A stretch of DNA of 9,754 nucleotides from an uncultured Bacilli bacterium (GCA_947856335.1 CANUCD010000032.1:1-9754), one strand, 5' to 3'. Counted from the stretch's first letter, positions 1 through 6,673 are shown. Notes: generated by a model from the sequence alone, not told the origin. Made by a program: numbers and translations.

Positions 1-298
1 ATAAATGTAATGTTTTAACTTCTTCTGTATGATTTTTAACAACAACATTTTTAAGAGCTAAAACAATACTTGTAACATCTTCTACTACTCCATCAATCTT
101 TTGGAATTCATGAAGTACTCCCTCAATCTTAACTGATGTAATAGCACTTCCTGGTAAACTTGATAACATTACTCTTCTAAGTGCATTACCAATAGTTGTT
201 CCAAACCCTCTTTCTAGAGGCTCTAATTCAAATTTTCCATAGTGATTACTTTCTTGATATTCACTAATCTTATACTCTGGTTTTTCAAAACTAATCAT
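1..298 (-). CDS. rpoA: DNA-directed RNA polymerase subunit alpha, N-terminal part (cut by window edge)
   Basis: This is the start of the alpha subunit, whose N-terminal domain dimerises and scaffolds beta and beta' in RNA polymerase assembly. The first 99 residues are visible; the frame is open to the left edge, so the rest of the NTD, the linker and the CTD lie outside. The family signature GNALRRVMLSSLPG spans residues 37-50. R41 and R42 align with E. coli R44 and R45, and R45 is known to be needed for assembly. EPLERGFGTT (26-35) and the GVLHEF and DGVVEDV blocks further on are also typical. The ATG at 298 is preceded by AAGGAAGG at a suitable distance, 20 nt after the rpsK stop. rpsM-rpsK-rpoA is the alpha-operon order, and rplQ would be expected next beyond the edge. 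Identification is secure; only completeness is unknown. Confidence 0.97.
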   Translation of the reverse strand, partial: MISFEKPEYKISEYQESNHYGKFELEPLERGFGTTIGNALRRVMLSSLPGSAITSVKIEGVLHEFQKIDGVVEDVTSIVLALKNVVVKNHTEEVKTLHL

Positions 299-318
299 AT
301 TATACCCTTCCTTTACTA

Positions 319-702
319 CTAATTTCTTGGACGTTTTGGTGGACGACAACCATTGTGTGGAACTGGAGTTTCATCAATAATTGCAGTAATTTCAAGTCCA
401 GCAGCTTGTAGTGCACGAATAGCAGTCTCTCTACCTGAGCCTAAACCTTTAACAACAACATCAACCTTTTTTACACCCTGCTCCATTGCAGATTTTGCTG
501 CAGCATCAGCAGCTATACCAGCAGCAAAAGGGGTTTTCTTCTTACTTCCCTTATAACCAATAGTACCACTTGATGCCCAAGCAATAACACTTCCATCTTT
601 TTCTGTAATAGTAACAATTGTATTGTTATAAGTAGAATGAATATGAGCAACTGCTTCTGGAATATTCTTCTTAACTTTTCTTTTTCTTCTATTATATGCC
701 AT
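319..702 (-). CDS. rpsK: 30S ribosomal protein S11 (uS11)
   Basis: S11 sits on the 30S platform, contacts the 3' domain of 16S rRNA and helps shape the mRNA exit region next to S7 and S18. The 127-residue product has normal family length. It shows the lysine/arginine-rich N-terminus (residues 5-12), the AHIHSTYNNTIVTIT strand (19-33), the glycine-rich GLGSGRETAIRAL segment (86-98) and the near-invariant PHNGCRPPKR block (115-124). N117-G118 is the Asn-Gly pair known to become isoaspartate in E. coli S11. The last residues, PKRPRN, differ from the usual PKRRRV ending. The gene starts 10 nt after the rpsM stop, and that TAG is fused to the Shine-Dalgarno sequence (TAGGAGG). The stop is TAG. Confidence 0.98.
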   Translation of the reverse strand: MAYNRRKRKVKKNIPEAVAHIHSTYNNTIVTITEKDGSVIAWASSGTIGYKGSKKKTPFAAGIAADAAAKSAMEQGVKKVDVVVKGLGSGRETAIRALQAAGLEITAIIDETPVPHNGCRPPKRPRN

Positions 703-712
703 AATAAACCTC

Positions 713-1087
713 CTACTTTCCTACTTTTTTCTTGTTAGCTACTACTTTTCCTCTACCCTTACGAGTATGAGCATTTCTATTCGTTCTTTGTCCACGAACA
801 GGAAGACCTTTTTTATGTCTTACACCTTGGTAGCAGTTAATTTCCATTTTATTTTTAATACTCATTTGTACGTTTCTTCTTAAATCACCTTCAACAATAT
901 GATTATCTACTTCTTTACGCAAACGAGTAACTTCTTCATCAGTTAAATCCTTAACTTTTGTCTCTGGATTAACATTTGCATTTAAACAAATTGTCTTACC
1001 TAAACTCTTTCCAATTCCATAAATAGCTGTTAAGCCTATCCAAGCTTGTTTTTCACTAGGTAACTCTATATTCTTAATACGTGCCAT
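713..1087 (-). CDS. rpsM: 30S ribosomal protein S13 (uS13)
   Basis: S13 lies in the head of the small subunit, takes part in bridges to the 50S subunit, and its basic C-terminal tail reaches the P-site tRNA. The 124-residue protein opens with MARIKNIELP. It has the YGIGKSLGKTI segment of the helix-two-turn-helix domain (residues 24-34) and the family signature INCYQGVRHKKGLPVRGQRT near the C-terminus. After that comes the usual NAHTRKGRGKVVANKKK-type basic tail. The ATG at 1087 is preceded by AGGAGG with a short 5-nt spacer. It follows rpmJ by 14 nt, and the order rpmJ-rpsM-rpsK-rpoA is standard. The stop is TAG. No anomaly was seen. Confidence 0.98.
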   Translation of the reverse strand: MARIKNIELPSEKQAWIGLTAIYGIGKSLGKTICLNANVNPETKVKDLTDEEVTRLRKEVDNHIVEGDLRRNVQMSIKNKMEINCYQGVRHKKGLPVRGQRTNRNAHTRKGRGKVVANKKKVGK

Positions 1088-1101
1088 ATTTTCCTCCTAA
1101 C

Positions 1102-1215
1102 TTATCCTTGAGTTTGTTTGTGTTTTGGATTTTCACAAATAACCATAACTTTTCCTTTTCTTCTAATAATTTTACATTTCTTACAAATTTTTCTTACTGA
1201 TGGTCTAACTTTCAT
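1102..1215 (-). CDS. rpmJ: 50S ribosomal protein L36 (bL36), zinc-binding form
   Basis: This is a small gene read directly from the sequence: ATG at 1215, TAA at 1102-1104, 37 codons, product beginning MKVRPSVRKICKKCK. L36 is a tiny late-assembly protein of the large subunit that binds 23S rRNA through a zinc ribbon. The ligands C11, C14, C27 and H32 are all present, so this is the zinc-containing (C+) form rather than the Cys-free paralogue used under zinc limitation. The length of 37 residues is exactly typical. A clear GGAGGT lies upstream. The gene sits 13 nt after infA and 14 nt before rpsM, its normal Gram-positive position. The C-terminus (KHKQTQG) is also typical. Confidence 0.97.
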   Translation of the reverse strand: MKVRPSVRKICKKCKIIRRKGKVMVICENPKHKQTQG

Positions 1216-1228
1216 AATAATACCTCCA

Positions 1229-1480
1229 TTATCTTTTATTCCATGTTATACGCCCACGTGTTAAATCATAAGGCGAAAGCTCAATAGTTACTGTATCACC
1301 TGGTAAGATACGAATCATATTTACTCGCATTTTACCAGAAACGTAGGCTTTTACAGTATATCCATTTTGAAGTTCTACTAAGTAATCAGAACCCTTTAAG
1401 ACTTCAACTACTTTACCTTCAACTTCTATTTTTTCTTCTTTACTTTTTTGATTAACATCATTTAGTTTGTTTTTCTTCAT
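1229..1480 (-). CDS. infA: Translation initiation factor IF-1, N-terminally extended
   Basis: IF1 is an OB-fold protein that occupies the ribosomal A site during initiation and works with IF2 and IF3. The core is clear: IEVEGKVVEVL (residues 18-28), SGKMRVNMIRILPGD (48-62) and VTIELSPYDLTRGRITW (64-80). The product has 83 residues against the usual 71-73; the excess is a charged, Lys/Asn-rich leader (about residues 1-12) in place of the short MAKED-type start. No ATG, GTG or TTG lies between this ATG and the OB fold, and an AGGAGAG site sits 7 nt upstream, so the extension is probably translated. The start lies inside the 3' end of map (23-nt overlap), which suggests translational coupling. 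The KOW-protein gene that B. subtilis carries between map and infA is absent here. The stop is TAA. Confidence 0.96.
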   Translation of the reverse strand: MKKNKLNDVNQKSKEEKIEVEGKVVEVLKGSDYLVELQNGYTVKAYVSGKMRVNMIRILPGDTVTIELSPYDLTRGRITWNKR

Positions 1481-2231
1481 TGCTAATCTCTCCTGTTAAT
1501 ATTTCATATCCATTTTTTGTTACAACAACAGTATGTTCAAAGTGAGCACTTGGTTTTTCATCATCTGTTGAAATTGTCCAATCATCATCATGCAAATACA
1601 CATAACGACTACCTAAATTAAGCATTGGTTCAACGGCTAAAACCATACCTGCACGAAGAGTAACGCCCGTTCCCTTTTTACCATAATTAGGAACATCAGG
1701 ATCTTCATGTATATTTGTTCCAACCCCATGTCCAACAAGTTCTTCTACGACACTAAGTCCATGGGTATGTGCAAACTCTTCTATGGCTGCTCCAATATCT
1801 CCTATTTTAGCACCTTCATGAATTTTTTGCAAGCCAGCATATAATGCAAGTTCAGTATTTTTAACTAAATCTAAAACTTCCTTTGATGCATGACCAACAA
1901 TATAAGTCCTCGCAGCATCACTATGATAACCATGTAATTCTACACCTACATCAATTGATACAACATCACCATCTTTTAATCTTCTATTAGAAGGTATTCC
2001 ATGTACAACTTCATCGTTAATAGAAATACAAATACTTGCAGGATATCCCTCATAATTCAAAAAAGATGGTCTAGCATGATGATGAGTAATAAACTCATAA
2101 GCTATCTTATCTAAATCTTTTGTTTTAACACCAACTTTTATATGTTTTTTAATTTCTTCATGAGTTAAATAATTTAGTTTTCCAGCTTCTCTCATCAAGT
2201 CTATTTCTCGCTCACTTTTAATACTAATCAT
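1458..2231 (-). CDS. map: Methionine aminopeptidase, type I
   Basis: This cytoplasmic metalloenzyme removes the initiator methionine from nascent proteins when the second residue is small. The 257 residues match the bacterial type Ia family, with no N-terminal zinc-finger extension and no type II insertion. All catalytic residues are visible, at positions three lower than in E. coli: H77 (E. coli H79 region), metal ligands D94, D105, H168, E201 and E232, and H175. The motifs NDEVVHGIP, SIDVGVELHGYHSDAART and GHGVGTNIHEDP carry them. The start ATG overlaps the adk stop as ATGA (4 nt), which is typical of coupled translation; the upstream Shine-Dalgarno site (AGAGG) is modest. The gene ends in TGA, one of only two in the window, and runs 23 nt into infA. 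Confidence 0.97.
   Translation of the reverse strand: MISIKSEREIDLMREAGKLNYLTHEEIKKHIKVGVKTKDLDKIAYEFITHHHARPSFLNYEGYPASICISINDEVVHGIPSNRRLKDGDVVSIDVGVELHGYHSDAARTYIVGHASKEVLDLVKNTELALYAGLQKIHEGAKIGDIGAAIEEFAHTHGLSVVEELVGHGVGTNIHEDPDVPNYGKKGTGVTLRAGMVLAVEPMLNLGSRYVYLHDDDWTISTDDEKPSAHFEHTVVVTKNGYEILTGEISNEEKQTK
1488..1494 (-). promoter_or_regulatory. Shine-Dalgarno site supporting the extended infA start
   Basis: AGGAGAG inside the map 3' end lies 7 nt before the ATG at 1480. It supports translation of the N-terminally extended IF1, since no other start codon is available downstream before the OB fold. Confidence 0.82.
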
Positions 2232-2911
2232 TTTTCGCCTCTTTTTCCCGTTAAAGTAGAAATGCCAATAATACTTTCTATCTCATCATAAATAAGATTT
2301 AACTCTTTTGTACCATCTACTTTAACTAATAGCTTCTTATCATCATAATATTGCATAATTTGTTTTGTACTTAAAAGAAATGTTTGATAACGCTCTTTAA
2401 ATATTTCTTCATTATCATCTGCTCTTCTCTCAAGTATTGCTCCACAACGATCACAAATATTATCAACTTGTGGTTTTAATAACGGATTATCTAGATTATA
2501 ACTTCTCTTACAGTCTGGACAAACTACTCTACCCAGTACTCTTTTTAAAAGTATATCTAAAGAAACATCCAAATAAACCACTACTACATCATCAATATGA
2601 AGATTATTTAGCATTTCATCTAATTTCTGTGCTTGATTTAATGTTCTTGGAAAACCATCTAAGATAAATGGCTTATTCTTAAGTTCGCCCTCTAATTTAG
2701 AAGATACAAGCTGAATAATAAGTTCATCCGAAACAAGTTTTCCAACCGAAATCAAATCATTTATTTCTCTTCCAAGAGCACTTCCACTTGCTACTTCACT
2801 ACGAAGTAAATCGCCAGTAGATAAATGTTCATAATGATAATTCTTTACTAAATAATCACTAATTGTTCCTTTACCTGCAGCAGGAGGAGCAAGAAAAATA
2901 ATATTTTTCAC
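2228..2911 (-). CDS. adk: Adenylate kinase with zinc-type LID and Ala-substituted P-loop
   Basis: This enzyme catalyses ATP + AMP to 2 ADP in the cytoplasm. The 227-residue product is a long-form Adk: STGDLLR (31-37) and DGFPRT (85-90) form the AMP site, the LID carries C131, C134, C153 and C156, and RRADDN (162-167) supplies LID arginines. Four LID cysteines imply structural zinc, as in many Gram-positive enzymes. The P-loop reads APPAAGKGT (8-16), whereas the usual motif is G-x-P-G-A-G-K-G-T; K14, G15 and T16 are kept but two glycines are alanine. The start is GTG at 2911, whose G is shared with the secY TAG stop; AGAGGAG lies 9 nt upstream and no in-frame ATG is near. The gene ends in TGA inside the map start (ATGA). 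Confidence 0.96.
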   Translation of the reverse strand: MKNIIFLAPPAAGKGTISDYLVKNYHYEHLSTGDLLRSEVASGSALGREINDLISVGKLVSDELIIQLVSSKLEGELKNKPFILDGFPRTLNQAQKLDEMLNNLHIDDVVVVYLDVSLDILLKRVLGRVVCPDCKRSYNLDNPLLKPQVDNICDRCGAILERRADDNEEIFKERYQTFLLSTKQIMQYYDDKKLLVKVDGTKELNLIYDEIESIIGISTLTGKRGEK

Positions 2912-4173
2912 TAACGAAGTCTCCTCTTACGTTCAGCATAACTTCTAGCTGTTAAACTAGATTCTATTTGTTTATATGTCTCTATTACAACACCAACAAC
3001 AATCAATATTCCTGTTCCACCTAAACTAACACTAGATGGAAGTCCTGTAGCAGCAGATATAAGTACAGGCATTCCTGCTAAAATAACAAGGAATATAGCA
3101 CCTACTAATGTAATTCTAGATAAACATTTGCTAATATATCCACTTGTATCAGCTCCTGGTCTAACACCTGGTATATATCCACCATTTTTATTAAGATTCT
3201 TACTCATTTCCTCAGGATTCATACTTAAGAAAGTATAAAAGTAAGAAAAAGCAAATATCAAAATAATATATAACAAGAAACCAGTTGGCGATGTATATAA
3301 AATATAATTGTTAACAAAATTGATTGCTGCTTCATTTTTTGTTAGAGCAACAACTGTTCCTGGTATAGTTGTAATAACAGATGCAAATATAACGGGTATA
3401 ACACCTGCACTATTTATTTTAATAGGCAAGAATGATTGTTGTGCCCCATATGCACTTGTTGTTCTATTTGAATATTGAATTGGTATTCGTCTTTCAGCAA
3501 GTTGTACCCAAATAATACCTACAATAATCAAAATATAACAAATAATATATAAAATAAATAATGTAATTCCAAGACCAATTTCAAGGTTACCATTGATAAA
3601 TGTTTGATATACACTTGTAAATACACTAGGCATACTAATTAAAATACCTGCCATAATTAAAAGTGATTGTCCATTACCAATACCCTTTTGCGTAATTTGA
3701 TCTCCCATCCATAGTAAGAATGCTGTACCAGCAGTCATTACTAAACTTGTTTTAAGCATATCCATAACACTAGCCCCATCTAAATAAAAGACACTTATTG
3801 CATATGCTTGTATAAAGGCAATAATAATACCTAAATATCTAGTAATCTTATTGATTTTTTGTCTACCTACATAACCTTGTTCTTTTAGTTCTTTAAAATA
3901 AGGGATAATATCCATTTGTAAGAGTTGAGTAATAATACTTGCAGTAATATATGGACTAACACCTAATCCAAAAATAGAAAAGCTTTGAAGTCCTCCACCA
4001 CTCATCAAGTTAAATATTTCTAAAAAACCTAATTCTTCATAAATGGTACTTGCCCAAGGAATAGTAATGTTTATTCCTAAAGCAAAGAAACCTAAACAAA
4101 ATAATGTAAAATAAATTCTTTTTCTTAAGTCTTTATTTCCCTTACTAAATATTTTGGTAATTCCTTTAAACAT
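2911..4173 (-). CDS. secY: Preprotein translocase subunit SecY
   Basis: SecY is the channel subunit of the SecYEG translocon in the cytoplasmic membrane, passing unfolded secretory proteins and inserting membrane proteins. The 420-residue product has about ten hydrophobic segments (roughly 19-38, 70-88, 112-131, 143-160, 169-188, 202-223, 255-275, 297-317, 353-375 and 383-398). The plug/TM2 signature is FGLGVSPYITASIITQLLQ (68-86). The cytosolic loop AERRIPIQY (226-234) precedes TM7. The C5 loop holds GGYIPGVRPG (331-340), in which R338 corresponds to the functionally essential R357 of E. coli. The cytosolic tail ERKRRLR is basic. Its ATG follows the rplO stop directly (TAGATG, no gap), with AGAGGTGA inside rplO. 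The position after rplO is the standard one. Confidence 0.98.
   Translation of the reverse strand: MFKGITKIFSKGNKDLRKRIYFTLFCLGFFALGINITIPWASTIYEELGFLEIFNLMSGGGLQSFSIFGLGVSPYITASIITQLLQMDIIPYFKELKEQGYVGRQKINKITRYLGIIIAFIQAYAISVFYLDGASVMDMLKTSLVMTAGTAFLLWMGDQITQKGIGNGQSLLIMAGILISMPSVFTSVYQTFINGNLEIGLGITLFILYIICYILIIVGIIWVQLAERRIPIQYSNRTTSAYGAQQSFLPIKINSAGVIPVIFASVITTIPGTVVALTKNEAAINFVNNYILYTSPTGFLLYIILIFAFSYFYTFLSMNPEEMSKNLNKNGGYIPGVRPGADTSGYISKCLSRITLVGAIFLVILAGMPVLISAATGLPSSVSLGGTGILIVVGVVIETYKQIESSLTARSYAERKRRLR
2921..2927 (-). promoter_or_regulatory. Shine-Dalgarno site supporting the adk GTG start
   Basis: AGAGGAG in the last codons of secY is 9 nt from the GTG at 2911. With no ATG near and the P-loop at residue 8, this supports the GTG as the true start. 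It is the only non-ATG start among the genes whose starts are visible. Confidence 0.85.
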
Positions 4174-4617
4174 CTAAATCACCTCTGCTTTACCGCCAGC
4201 ATTTTCAATTTTAGTAACTGCACCAGATGAAAATCTTTGTGCTTTAACTGTTAATTTCTTAGTTAAAGAACCATTTGCTAACACTTTAACTCCACTAAGC
4301 TGTTTTTTAAGTATTCCCTTTTCTTTAAGTACTTCTGGAGTAACTTCATCTCCATCATTAAAGAATTTATCTAAATCTCCAATGTTAATCGTAGCAAACT
4401 TTTCTTCAAAGCGAGTATTATTAAATCCTCTTTTGGGAATTCTACGATAAATTGGTGTTTGTCCACCTTGGAACCATGCACTAATACTAGCACCACTTCT
4501 AGACTTTTGACCCTTTTGTCCACGTGTAGAAGTTTTACCCATTCCTGAACCAGGACCTCTACCTACTCTCTTACGTGCTTTAGTCTCTAAAGACTTTGGT
4601 AATGATTCTAACTTCAT
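4174..4617 (-). CDS. rplO: 50S ribosomal protein L15 (uL15)
   Basis: L15 is a large-subunit assembly protein whose extended N-terminal arm threads through 23S rRNA. The 147-residue product has family length. It starts MKLESLP and carries the hallmark RVGRGPGSGMGKTSTRGQKG segment (17-36), rich in Gly and Lys, then GFNN and a folded C-terminal domain. The ATG lies 1 nt after the rpsE stop (TAATATG), with GAGGAG inside the rpsE 3' end. This direct rpsE-rplO junction leaves no room for rpmD (L30), which normally sits between them. The stop TAG abuts the secY ATG. Confidence 0.98.
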   Translation of the reverse strand: MKLESLPKSLETKARKRVGRGPGSGMGKTSTRGQKGQKSRSGASISAWFQGGQTPIYRRIPKRGFNNTRFEEKFATINIGDLDKFFNDGDEVTPEVLKEKGILKKQLSGVKVLANGSLTKKLTVKAQRFSSGAVTKIENAGGKAEVI

Positions 4618-4618
4618 A

Positions 4619-5119
4619 TTATAACTCCTCTACTTTCTTACCACGTAAAGCGGCAACTTTAGCTGGACTCTTTTGAGATTTTAAAGCCTCAAGAGTTGCT
4701 TTAGCAACATTGATTTTTGTATTAGAGCCAAGTGACTTAGACACAATATCTTTTACACCAGCAAGTTCTAGTACGGCACGAGCAGCACCACCAGCAATAA
4801 TTCCTGTACCTTCTCTAGCAGGTTTTACCATAACAACAGCTCTACCTACTTTACTAGTAGCTTCATGTGGTATTGTTCTATTATCCATTAAAGAAACTTT
4901 AACTACGTTTTTATTAGCAGCTTGTAAAGCTTTTTTAATAGCTTCTGGTACTTCATTAGCTTTACCAGTACCAATTCCAACTAAACCTCTACGATTACCT
5001 ACAACAACTGTTGCTGAGAATCTAAAGTGTCTACCACCTTTAGTAACTTTTGTTACTCTACCAATAGAAATAACTTTTTCTTCCAATAAATTTTTCTTAT
5101 TATCAATCTTTTTTGGCAT
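4619..5119 (-). CDS. rpsE: 30S ribosomal protein S5 (uS5)
   Basis: S5 lies on the solvent side of the small subunit near the mRNA entry pore and affects decoding fidelity; changes in its N-terminal loop give spectinomycin resistance in several bacteria. The 166 residues include a Lys-rich leader, the dsRBD-like N-terminal domain (about 14-77, with RVTKVTKGGRHFRFSATVVV at 21-40 containing the spectinomycin loop) and the C-terminal domain with REGTGIIAGGAARAVLELAG. I see no obvious resistance-type deletion in the loop. GGAGG lies 9 nt before the ATG, and the gene starts 17 nt after rplR. It is followed immediately by rplO rather than rpmD. The stop is TAA. Confidence 0.98.
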   Translation of the reverse strand: MPKKIDNKKNLLEEKVISIGRVTKVTKGGRHFRFSATVVVGNRRGLVGIGTGKANEVPEAIKKALQAANKNVVKVSLMDNRTIPHEATSKVGRAVVMVKPAREGTGIIAGGAARAVLELAGVKDIVSKSLGSNTKINVAKATLEALKSQKSPAKVAALRGKKVEEL

Positions 5120-5136
5120 AACTTTAATCCTCCACT

Positions 5137-5493
5137 CTAGAACTCTAAACCGTTTTCACGTGCAGCTTCTGCTAAAGCTTCAACACGTCCATGATATAGG
5201 TATCCACCTCTATCAAAAACAACAGTTTTAATCTTTGCATCTTTACATTTTTTAGCAATATCAGCTCCAACTTGTTTTGCAGCCTCTATATTACCACCAT
5301 TTTTAATTTTAAGTTCAGCTGTTGATGAGCTAACTAAGGTTTTAGAAGCATCATCATCAATGACTTGAACATATATTCCGTTATTTGAACGAAAAACATT
5401 TAAACGAGGAACATCTTTTGTACCATGAATATTTTTACGTACTCTAGCATGTCTTCTTAAACGTGCAACATTACTATTTTCTTTCTTAATCAT
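5137..5493 (-). CDS. rplR: 50S ribosomal protein L18 (uL18)
   Basis: L18 binds 5S rRNA together with L5 and L25/Ctc-type proteins and helps dock it on the central protuberance. The 118-residue product has normal length. It has a basic N-terminal arm (ARLRRHARVRKNIHGT, about 10-25), then PRLNVFRSNNGIYVQVIDD and the C-terminal FDRGGYLYHGRVEALAEAARENGLEF block, which is diagnostic of the family. The ATG at 5493 follows rplF by 20 nt with an AAAGGT-type Shine-Dalgarno site, weaker than its neighbours. The position between rplF and rpsE is canonical. The stop is TAG. Confidence 0.98.
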   Translation of the reverse strand: MIKKENSNVARLRRHARVRKNIHGTKDVPRLNVFRSNNGIYVQVIDDDASKTLVSSSTAELKIKNGGNIEAAKQVGADIAKKCKDAKIKTVVFDRGGYLYHGRVEALAEAARENGLEF

Positions 5494-5513
5494 AATTTCC
5501 GACCTTTCTAACC

Positions 5514-6053
5514 TTATTTAGCAGCCTTTTTACCTTCTTTACGACGTACATATTCGCCTTTATAACGAATACCTTTACCTTTATATGGCTCAGGTTTTCT
5601 TATCTTACGAATATTAGCCGCAAATTCAGATACTTTTTGTTTATCAATTCCACTAATGGTAATTTCTGTATTACTTACTTGTTCTACTTTCATATCACTA
5701 GGAACTTCTACTACTACAGGATGAGAGAACCCAGCTGATACATTGATTTTATTACCACTTACTTGAAAACGATATCCAACACCAACTGCCTCTAAACCTT
5801 TACTAAAGCCAGTACTTACTCCCTCAATCATATTAGCAATTAAAGAATTCATTGTACCAACGTTAATATTAGCTTCTTTACTATCATTTTTTGCTTTTGT
5901 AACTAACTCAGTATCACTAATTTCTACAGATACTAATTTATTAAGTTCTAAACTAAGAGTGCCTTTAGCTCCCTTAACTGTTAAAGTATTTCCATCAATA
6001 CTTGCAGTAACACCAGTAGGAAGCGCAAGTTTTCTATTACCAATTCTACTCAT
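5514..6053 (-). CDS. rplF: 50S ribosomal protein L6 (uL6)
   Basis: L6 sits near the GTPase-associated region at the base of the L7/L12 stalk and contacts the sarcin-ricin loop area of 23S rRNA. The 179-residue product has the duplicated alpha/beta fold of the family. It opens MSRIGNRKLALPTGV and has the central KGLEAVGVGYRFQVSG stretch. The C-terminal signature PEPYKGKGIRYKGEYVRRKEGKK is near the end. Lengths of both halves are ordinary. The ATG follows rpsH by 9 nt, and the Shine-Dalgarno site AAGGA overlaps the end of rpsH. The stop is TAA. Confidence 0.98.
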   Translation of the reverse strand: MSRIGNRKLALPTGVTASIDGNTLTVKGAKGTLSLELNKLVSVEISDTELVTKAKNDSKEANINVGTMNSLIANMIEGVSTGFSKGLEAVGVGYRFQVSGNKINVSAGFSHPVVVEVPSDMKVEQVSNTEITISGIDKQKVSEFAANIRKIRKPEPYKGKGIRYKGEYVRRKEGKKAAK

Positions 6054-6062
6054 ATATTTTCC

Positions 6063-6458
6063 TTACCAAATATAGGCAAGTACTTCGCCTCCTAACCCTG
6101 CTTCTCTAGCTTCCTTATCAGTCATTAAACCTTTAGAAGTAGAAATAATTGCAATTCCAAGTCCATTTAATACACGAGGAATTTCATCTGATGCTGCATA
6201 AACTCTTAAACCAGACTTACTAATTCTTTTTAAACCAGTAATAACTCTTTCTTTTCTATCTCCATATTTTAAAGTTAGAGTAAGCTTATCACCAGTTACA
6301 TTTTTCTCATAATTATAATCAGCTATATAACCTTCATCTTTAAGAATCTTAGCAATACCTAAAGTCATCTTTGTTCCGATAACTTCAACTGTTTCATATT
6401 TCATTTGATTTGCATTACGAATTCTTGTAAGCATATCTGCTATTTTATCTTGAACCAT
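6063..6458 (-). CDS. rpsH: 30S ribosomal protein S8 (uS8)
   Basis: S8 is a primary 16S rRNA-binding protein of the small-subunit central domain. In E. coli it also represses the spc operon by binding mRNA near rplE; I did not identify an equivalent stem-loop here, so that control is not claimed. The 131-residue product starts MVQDKIADMLTRIRNAN, the standard S8 opening. It has GLKRISKSGLRVYA in the middle and ends with STSKGLMTDKEAREAGLGGE followed by VLAYIW. The C-terminal Trp is encoded by TGG. The upstream site AAAGGAGG is a very strong Shine-Dalgarno match. The gap from rpsN is 17 nt. The stop is TAA. Confidence 0.98.
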   Translation of the reverse strand: MVQDKIADMLTRIRNANQMKYETVEVIGTKMTLGIAKILKDEGYIADYNYEKNVTGDKLTLTLKYGDRKERVITGLKRISKSGLRVYAASDEIPRVLNGLGIAIISTSKGLMTDKEAREAGLGGEVLAYIW

Positions 6459-6475
6459 CTAAAATTCCTCCTTTC

Positions 6476-6661
6476 CTACCAACTTGATTTCTTTACGCCG
6501 GGAATTTTACCTTCATTAGCAAGTTCTCTAAAACAAATACGGCAAATTCCAAATTTACGCATAACTCCGTGTGGTCTACCACATCTCTCACATCTTGTAT
6601 ATTGACGAACTTTATATTTAGGTGTTCTCTTATTTTTAACAATCATACTTTTCTTAGCCAT
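6476..6661 (-). CDS. rpsN: 30S ribosomal protein S14 type Z (uS14, zinc-binding)
   Basis: S14 is a small-subunit head protein. This is the short zinc form (61 residues, often called rpsN1 or rpsZ) rather than the roughly 90-100-residue zinc-free form. The ligands C24, C27, C40 and C43 are arranged as CxxC-x12-CxxC, and the family ending IPGVKKSSW is intact. MAKKSMIVKN at the start is typical. The zinc form inside the spc cluster is usual in Bacillota and, with zinc-binding L36 in the same window, shows that the primary zinc-dependent ribosomal proteins are encoded here. The Shine-Dalgarno site GGAGG overlaps the rplE stop (TAAGGAGG). The stop is TAG. Confidence 0.98.
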   Translation of the reverse strand: MAKKSMIVKNKRTPKYKVRQYTRCERCGRPHGVMRKFGICRICFRELANEGKIPGVKKSSW

Positions 6662-6673
6662 GAATATTCCTCC

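Noticed and set aside
299..304. TATAAT on the minus strand just before rpoA
   Set aside because: It matches a -10 box but lies directly next to the start codon; a transcript from it would begin inside rpoA and no fitting -35 element was seen. It is more likely the A/T spacer between Shine-Dalgarno site and ATG.
353..556. Plus-strand open frame opposite rpsK
   Set aside because: It is a shadow of the S11 gene in the opposite frame. The other short plus-strand frames (2437-2667, 6405-6605, 6840-7028, 8541-8750) were rejected for the same reason.
1452..1460. Possible UGA=Trp reading at the end of map, then Cys and TAA
   Set aside because: Extending map by two residues is possible in principle, but TGG is used at all conserved Trp positions and the adk TGA sits in a standard ATGA junction, so TGA is taken as stop.
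4710..5231. 173-codon open frame on the plus strand
   Set aside because: It lies fully antisense to rpsE and rplR, which are unmistakable; the translation is low-complexity, resembles no family I know, and arises from codon bias on the other strand.
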